Positions 38,674 to 43,355 of a stretch of 43,355 nucleotides of DNA are shown in pieces; positions within the stretch are counted from its first letter, which is position 1, and each line of letters begins with the position of its first letter. The notes beneath the pieces are model-generated. The model did no database searches. It was not told where the DNA came from and worked only from the letters and a program-made list of their open reading frames with translations. Made by a program: the position numbers and the translations under genes. The stretch spans positions 1 to 43,355 of the forward strand of contig JBBDWU010000016.1 of the NCBI GenBank assembly GCA_040902725.1, given 5' to 3'. The stretch is from JACVRU01 sp040902725 (GTDB lineage Bacteria > Actinomycetota > Thermoleophilia > Gaiellales > Gaiellaceae).

Positions 38674-39846
38674 GTGACTTTCGACGCGCTGACGATCGGG
38701 CTGACGGCGGTGAGCGGCGTTCTTGCGCTGGTCGTCCTCCTGCTCGCGTACGTGCTCGGCCGCCGCACCGGCCGCACCTCCGAGGACCGGGTGTCCGACG
38801 CGGTGCACGAGCTCGAGGCCCGCATGGAGGCCATGGTGGGGGAGCTCGGGTCGGCGCTCGAGCGCGCCGAGCAGGAGAACCGGCGGGCGCGCGTGCTCGG
38901 CGAGCTCTCCGGGTCGCTCGACCTCGAGGACGTGCTCGAGCGGCTCGTGGAGGCGGCGCGCGAGCTGACCGGGGCCGACGGCGCGCTCGTCCAGCTGACC
39001 GAGCTCGTCGACGGGCGGCCGCTGGTCTCCTCGCTCGGGATCACACCCGAGGAGGCGGGCACGTACGGCCTGGCCGGCGCTCCCGACGGGCAATTCGCCC
39101 GCGCCGTGTCGGTGTCGTACCGCTACGCCGAGGAGGAGGCGGCCGCGGGCCCGCGCGTCCACGGCGGCCTCGCCGTGCCGATCGCGCACGAGAGCGCGGT
39201 CATCGGGCACCTCGTCGTGTTCTCGCGAGCAGCAGAGGGAGGCATCTCCGACGACGCGCTGGCCGAGCTCGAGGGGCTCGCGGCCCGCGCCGCGCCCGCC
39301 ATCGAGAACGCCCGCCGCTTCCGCGAGGCGCGCCAGCTGGCCGACCTGGATGCGCTCACGGGCCTCCACAACCGGCGCTACTTCCACGAGACGCTCGCGC
39401 GCGAGGCCGCCCGCGCGCATCGTTACAGCCGCCGGCTCTCGCTCGTGGTGCTCGACCTGGACGAATTCAAGGCGGTCAACGACCTGATCGGCCATCTCGC
39501 CGGCGACGCCGTGCTCGCCGAGGCGGCCGAGCGCATGGGCGGCGTCGTCCGCTCCGCCGACGTTCCCTGCCGGATCGGCGGGGACGAGTTCGCCGTGATC
39601 CTGCCCGAGGCGACCCTTGCGGACGCGCAGCACCTCTGCGGCCGGATCCAACACGCCGTCTCGGCCCAGCCGATCGGCCAGGCGGGCACCGTCCACATCT
39701 CGGCCGGCGTCGCGGAGCTCGAGGAGCAGGAGGACGCGAAGGCGTTCTTCCAGCGGGCGGACGACGCGCTCTACCGCGCCAAGGAAGCCGGGCGCGGCCA
39801 GGTCATGGAGGCTAGCCCAGCGCGAGGAAAGGCAGGAAGTCGCTGA
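38674..39846 (+). CDS. Diguanylate cyclase: membrane anchor, GAF and GGDEF domains
   Basis: A 390-aa protein. An N-terminal hydrophobic segment (GLTAVSGVLALVVLLLAYVLG) is followed by a short coiled coil, a GAF domain (about 85-215) and a GGDEF domain (about 225-385). The active-site GGDEF is at 302-306 and an RxxD inhibitory site (RSAD, 293-296) lies exactly five residues before it, so an active, product-inhibited cyclase making c-di-GMP is expected. The GAF domain would sense an unknown signal. GTG start. The 3' end overlaps the convergent gene at 39812 by 35 bp. No EAL domain is nearby. Confidence 0.93.
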   Translation: MTFDALTIGLTAVSGVLALVVLLLAYVLGRRTGRTSEDRVSDAVHELEARMEAMVGELGSALERAEQENRRARVLGELSGSLDLEDVLERLVEAARELTGADGALVQLTELVDGRPLVSSLGITPEEAGTYGLAGAPDGQFARAVSVSYRYAEEEAAAGPRVHGGLAVPIAHESAVIGHLVVFSRAAEGGISDDALAELEGLAARAAPAIENARRFREARQLADLDALTGLHNRRYFHETLAREAARAHRYSRRLSLVVLDLDEFKAVNDLIGHLAGDAVLAEAAERMGGVVRSADVPCRIGGDEFAVILPEATLADAQHLCGRIQHAVSAQPIGQAGTVHISAGVAELEEQEDAKAFFQRADDALYRAKEAGRGQVMEASPARGKAGSR

Positions 39847-41548
39847 CGCGGATGGTCGCCGGCTGGGGCATCAGGTCCTGCCTGCAGGTGGTCAGCGGCA
39901 AAAGGCCGCGCTGGCGCGCGAGCGTCCAGCGCTCGAAGCGCTCGAGCCGCGCGTAATTGGACAGGGCGACCCGGATCGGCTCTCGTGCCTGCGCGAGCGG
40001 CACCGAGCCCAGCTCGGCGGCCTCTCCAAGCGGCGTGACCGAGTAGCTGCCGTCAAGCCCAAGCACGACGGACTTCGTCCCCTCCGGGGCCGCGAAGACG
40101 CTCTCCGGCGCCACGCCTGTGAGCGCGAGCCCGCGCGCGCGGTTGCCGAGCCACCAGGGCGACGGCTTCGCGCGCACCAACCGGACTAGGAGCTCCGGGT
40201 ATGACGCGTAGAACGCCTCGATCTCGGCGGCGGGCACGGCGCCGCTCATCGTCGCCGCCATGTCCCGGCGCCGCAGCTCGTCCGCGAGCGCGGCGCGCGC
40301 GACATTGAGCGAGGCGTCCGCCTCGGCGAGCGCCGCGAGGTACGCGAAGCGGCTGCCGCCGAAGCGCAGGCCGACGATGCGCCGCTCGGCGGCGAGCACC
40401 CGCCCGAGCGAAACCGAGGGGCCGACCGCCTCCGCCGCCCGCGCGAAGGAGATCGAGAAGGCGATCGAGGCGTCGCCGGTGAGGCGGGCGAGCCCGGCCA
40501 CGCCCTTCGCCGAGATCGGGCGGCCGTCGGCCACGCAGCGGGCGCCGGCCGGGAAGACGAGCTGGCCCTCGCCGAGGTCGGCGTCGAAGTCCGGCCCGGC
40601 GGCCGCGGGGCCGTCGCAGAAGCGCGCGCCCGGGTCGCGCGCCCACAGGTAGACGCAGGCGGTCGCGGGCACGTCGTCCTGCTCGGTGGCGCTCTGCGAG
40701 TAGGGGGCCCAGCCCCAGGAGATGACGGAGGCGATCTTCAGCTCTCCCGCCACCTGCCGCGCCGCGCGCGCCTGCCACTTGACCACGTCGTACCAGGCCT
40801 CGTCGGGCTGGAGCCCCTCGCGGCCGCCGGCGGTGCCCTTGCTGAAGAATCCGAGCACGAGGCCGATCCGAGAGGTCGGGATCCCGATCGTCGTCAGCCG
40901 GGCGACCGCGTTCCGCAGCGACGTGCGGATGCGCCGGTTGGAGAGGATCGGCCCGTCCTTCCAGAGCAGCCGTGCCCCGAAGTAGACCTCCGGGACGATG
41001 TCCGCCACCTCGGCGACGGAGCGCCACCACTGCACTGCGCTCTCGCTCCCGGTGAAGGGCGCCCGGGAGAGGAGCAGCATCGGCCGCGCGCCGCGCGCGG
41101 CGAGACCGCGGGCGAGCGCGAGGACGTTCGCGCGGTAGACCTCGTTCGACGCCGACCACGGGGTCTCGAGCTGGGCGCCGAAGAGCTCGTTGAGGACGAT
41201 CACCGGCGTCGTGCACTCCATCTGCCGGACGGCGATCTCGTAGAGCTGCTGCGCACGGGCCTCGATCACGGCGGGATCGGCGGGAGCCCAGGGCGTGCCG
41301 ACCCGGCGCTTGAGGTACATGTCCCAGTAGAGGGTGCGTGCGCCGGCCGCGCGGAGGCGCGCGGGAAATTCGCCGCTCGAGGCCGCAAGCAGCATCCCGG
41401 GGCGGGCGAACGTCGGCTCGACGTCGGGCGTGGCGAAGTCGATCCAGAGCGGCTTCGAGCTCGGCAGCACGCACGGGTCGGCGGCGGCGGCCTGGCCGGG
41501 GAGGACGAGCGCGGCCAGCAGCGCCGCGGCGAAGGCGACCTTCTTCAC
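39812..41548 (-). CDS. Secreted protein of unknown function, 578 aa
   Basis: A clear signal peptide (MKKVAFAAALLAALVLPGQAAAA) is followed by an N-terminal half with patterns like a (beta/alpha)8 barrel: WIDFATPDVEPTF, RTLYWDMYLKRR, TPVIVLNELFG, RPMLLLSRAPFTG, DIVPEVYFGARLL, RIGLVLGFFSKG and ASVISWGWAPYS. That layout could be a glycoside-hydrolase-like fold, but I cannot name a family or catalytic residues. The C-terminal part (about 390-520) is helical with many arginines. It is expected to act outside the cell. Confidence 0.8.
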   Translation of the reverse strand: MKKVAFAAALLAALVLPGQAAAADPCVLPSSKPLWIDFATPDVEPTFARPGMLLAASSGEFPARLRAAGARTLYWDMYLKRRVGTPWAPADPAVIEARAQQLYEIAVRQMECTTPVIVLNELFGAQLETPWSASNEVYRANVLALARGLAARGARPMLLLSRAPFTGSESAVQWWRSVAEVADIVPEVYFGARLLWKDGPILSNRRIRTSLRNAVARLTTIGIPTSRIGLVLGFFSKGTAGGREGLQPDEAWYDVVKWQARAARQVAGELKIASVISWGWAPYSQSATEQDDVPATACVYLWARDPGARFCDGPAAAGPDFDADLGEGQLVFPAGARCVADGRPISAKGVAGLARLTGDASIAFSISFARAAEAVGPSVSLGRVLAAERRIVGLRFGGSRFAYLAALAEADASLNVARAALADELRRRDMAATMSGAVPAAEIEAFYASYPELLVRLVRAKPSPWWLGNRARGLALTGVAPESVFAAPEGTKSVVLGLDGSYSVTPLGEAAELGSVPLAQAREPIRVALSNYARLERFERWTLARQRGLLPLTTCRQDLMPQPATIRVSDFLPFLALG

Positions 41549-41567
41549 GCAGCGGGTTGTAGCAGGC

Positions 41568-42242
41568 TTAGCCGGACGTGCCCGTCTGGCGGTGTGGCGC
41601 GCCCACCGGCTTCGATTCCGGCGAGCCGCGCTGGCGCAGGTAGACGGTGAAGATCACCATCGACGCGATCGCGAGGAACTCGGACTGCCAGTTCTGGAGC
41701 GTTTGCTCCCAGAAGTCCGGCTCCGCGAGGTAGCCGGCCCAGCTGACCGTCGCTTGATCGTGCTCACGCTGCCCCTCGTTGAAGACGGTCCAGGCCGTGA
41801 CCGACTGCGCGAACCAGCTGCCGGCGAAGATGACCAGCATCACCACCAGCAGCGAGTTGCCGTAGAGCAGCGTGCGCCAGCCGCCGGTCTTCGCCCAGCG
41901 CGGGCCGTCGGCGGGCGCGTAACCGCCCACCTGCTGCTTCTGGTCGGACTCGAGGCCGACGTACTCGGGCGGCTTCGACTCGTTGGAGCCGCGCTGCACG
42001 AGCCAGATCGTCGCCAGGATGAAGAGCGTGAACTGGAGGTACTCCGACTGCCAGTTCTCCATCACGGCCCGCCCGAAGTCCGACGAGAGCACGTAGTCGG
42101 CCCAGGAGACCGTCGGCTCGCCGTGCGCCTGTTGCTCGTCGTTGAAGGCGCGCTGGCCGGCCAGTGACTGCCCGGCGAGCGCGCCGAGGAAGATCGTCCC
42201 GAAGAAGAGCGTGAGCCCGTTCTCGAAGACGAAGCGGCGCAC
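41568..42242 (-). CDS. DUF6766 family membrane protein
   Basis: A 224-aa protein with four hydrophobic spans arranged as two repeats. The first repeat (about 1-90) contains FNDEQQAHGEPTVSWADYV and NWQSEYLQFTLFILATIWLV; the second (about 118-210) contains FNEGQREHDQATVSWAGYL and NWQSEFLAIASMVIFTVYLR. Both end RGSxESKP. The family is functionally uncharacterised. GTG start lies 1 bp after a 27-aa membrane ORF, so the two should be co-expressed. Confidence 0.88.
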   Translation of the reverse strand: MRRFVFENGLTLFFGTIFLGALAGQSLAGQRAFNDEQQAHGEPTVSWADYVLSSDFGRAVMENWQSEYLQFTLFILATIWLVQRGSNESKPPEYVGLESDQKQQVGGYAPADGPRWAKTGGWRTLLYGNSLLVVMLVIFAGSWFAQSVTAWTVFNEGQREHDQATVSWAGYLAEPDFWEQTLQNWQSEFLAIASMVIFTVYLRQRGSPESKPVGAPHRQTGTSG

Positions 42243-42243
42243 G

Positions 42244-42327
42244 TCAGCCTCCGTGGATGCCGATGGCCGCGTAGAGCACGATCAGCCCCAGGGTGAAGAG
42301 CAGACAGGTCGAGAAGATTCCGAGCAT
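42244..42327 (-). CDS. 27-residue membrane peptide
   Basis: ATG 42327, preceded by AAGG, opens a 27-codon ORF: MLGIFSTCLLFTLGLIVLYA then AIGIHGG. It is one hydrophobic span with a short polar end. It is one base ahead of the DUF6766 gene and its last codons supply that gene's GGAGG ribosome binding site. No family is recognised. Confidence 0.6.
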   Translation of the reverse strand: MLGIFSTCLLFTLGLIVLYAAIGIHGG

Positions 42328-42386
42328 CGGAGCCTTCGATTGTCTGCGCCGCGGCGGACGCCGCGGGTGGTCTTGCTCCTGGTGGC

Positions 42387-43355
42387 CTACTTCTCGTCTA
42401 GGGGCGAGTCGACCTCGGGCACTTCTTCGGCCTCGCCGGCCTCGTGGGAGGACGCTCCGTCCTCCGCGCCGGGGGCGCCGCCGAAGTCCATCCCGATCGC
42501 GCCGAGGTCGCCGGTGCCGATCTCCTCGAGCGCCGCCCGCAGCTCGGCCTCGGTCTCGGGCCGCGTGTAGACGGCAGCCGGGACCGTGCCGGTCGGCGTG
42601 ATCTCGATCGCCCGGTACCGCTTCAGCCCCGTCGCCGCCGGGATCAGCTTCCCGATGATGACGTTCTCCTTCAGGCCGAGCAGCCGGTCGGTCTTGCCCT
42701 CGATCGCCGCGTCGGTGAGCACCTTGGTCGTCTCCTGGAAGGAGGCGGCCGAGAGGAACGACTCCGTCGCCAGCGACGCCTTGGTGATGCCGAGGATCAG
42801 CGGGTCGTAGGTCGCCTGCTCGCCCTTGGCCTTCTTGATCTTCACGTTCTCGCGCTCTACCGCGGCGCGGTCGATCAGCTGGCCGGGGAGGAGCTCGGCG
42901 TCGCCGGGGGTGTCCACGCGCACCTTCTTCAGCATCTGGCGGACGATCACCTCGATGTGCTTGTCGTGGATGTCGACGCCCTGCGACTTGTAGACCTTCT
43001 GCACCTCGCCGACGAGGTAGAGCTCGGTGGCCGTGTAGCCCTTCTGCTCCAGCAGCTCGGCGGGGTTGATCGAGCCCTCGTGGAGCGGATCGCCCGCCTC
43101 GATCATCTGGCCGTCCGCGACCAGCAGCCGCGTCCGGCGCGGGAGCTGGTACTCGCGCGGCTCGTCGCTGTCGGGGACGATCGACACGCGCGGCCCGCGG
43201 TCGGTCTCCTCGACCACCACGCGGCCCGCGACCTCCGCGAGCACCGCGGCGCCCTTCGGGTTCCGCGCCTCGAAGATCTCGGTCACGCGCGGCAAGCCGT
43301 GCGTGATGTCGGCGCCGGCGACGCCGCCCGTGTGGAACGTGCGCATCGTCAGCTG
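42387..43355 (-). CDS. rpoC: RNA polymerase beta' subunit, C-terminal part
   Basis: The frame enters from the window edge (QLTMRTFHTGGVAGADITHG) and runs to TAG at 42387. It is the last ~322 residues of beta'. Visible are the trigger-loop-proximal FHTGGVA, ITHGLPRVTEIFEARNPKG, the sandwich-barrel part (DIHDKHIEVIVRQMLKKVRV), FLSAASFQETTKVLTDAAIE and GLKENVIIGKLIPAATG. The tail ends acidic (EVPEVDSPLDEK). The 5' part lies outside the window. Confidence 0.97.
   Translation of the reverse strand, partial: QLTMRTFHTGGVAGADITHGLPRVTEIFEARNPKGAAVLAEVAGRVVVEETDRGPRVSIVPDSDEPREYQLPRRTRLLVADGQMIEAGDPLHEGSINPAELLEQKGYTATELYLVGEVQKVYKSQGVDIHDKHIEVIVRQMLKKVRVDTPGDAELLPGQLIDRAAVERENVKIKKAKGEQATYDPLILGITKASLATESFLSAASFQETTKVLTDAAIEGKTDRLLGLKENVIIGKLIPAATGLKRYRAIEITPTGTVPAAVYTRPETEAELRAALEEIGTGDLGAIGMDFGGAPGAEDGASSHEAGEAEEVPEVDSPLDEK

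Overview
The window is GC-rich, uses many GTG and TTG start codons, and packs its genes tightly. It carries the complete bacterial str/S10/spc/alpha translation supercluster on the minus strand. The zinc-type S14, L36 and S4, a bacterial Ku, an LID-less adenylate kinase, DUF305, DUF3467 and DUF6766 proteins and the order rplQ-truA point to a high-GC actinobacterium. My best guess is class Thermoleophilia (Gaiellales or Solirubrobacterales); that placement is inference, not something the sequence proves.

Layout. Positions 1-55 hold the 5' part of a tRNA-Pro(CGG) gene that runs off the window. Positions 169-9683 are ordinary chromosomal genes: a short SSB, an alpha/beta hydrolase, a 56-aa protein behind a leader ORF and terminator, Ku, a long-chain acyl-CoA synthetase, a TetR regulator, a four-gene membrane/DUF305 cluster, two divergent cell-wall proteins sharing a coiled-coil domain, a NarL-type response regulator and a small helical protein. 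Positions 9778-13951 hold a PBP4-type carboxypeptidase, LigA, a HAD phosphatase and a DUF3467 protein. Positions 13956-16373 are a 2.4-kb insertion between the convergent DUF3467 gene and truA. It has 12-bp inverted repeats and abutting 8-bp direct repeats, and carries a DUF433/DUF5615-type toxin-antitoxin pair, a DDE transposase and a small membrane ORF.

Positions 16374-38367 (minus strand, transcribed right to left) run rpsL-rpsG-fusA-tuf-rpsJ-rplC-rplD-rplW-rplB-rpsS-rplV-rpsC-rplP-rpmC-rpsQ-rplN-rplX-rplE-rpsZ-rpsH-rplF-rplR-rpsE-rpmD-rplO-secY-adk-map-infA-rpmJ-rpsM-rpsK-rpsD-rpoA-rplQ, then a divergent small gene, nfeD-like and truA. Positions 38674-42327 separate this cluster from rpoC: a plus-strand diguanylate cyclase, a secreted protein of unknown function, a DUF6766 membrane protein and a 27-aa membrane peptide. 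The 3' part of rpoC ends the window.

Two signals stand out. First, a roughly 90-bp structured element occurs four times, always in the same orientation and always in the larger gaps of the ribosomal cluster (upstream of rpsL, rpsG, rpsJ and rplD). Its two variable stems change in a compensatory way between copies while its internal-loop sequence is conserved, as expected of a structured RNA or a palindromic repeat family. Second, the compact toxin-antitoxin transposon has a readable insertion footprint. Further oddities are a 177-residue low-complexity extension on S17 (with acidic or charged tails on S3, S5, L15 and L22), a probable CTG start for secY, a TetR gene whose first helix lies upstream of any canonical start codon, and a cluster of four perfect hairpins between adk and map.
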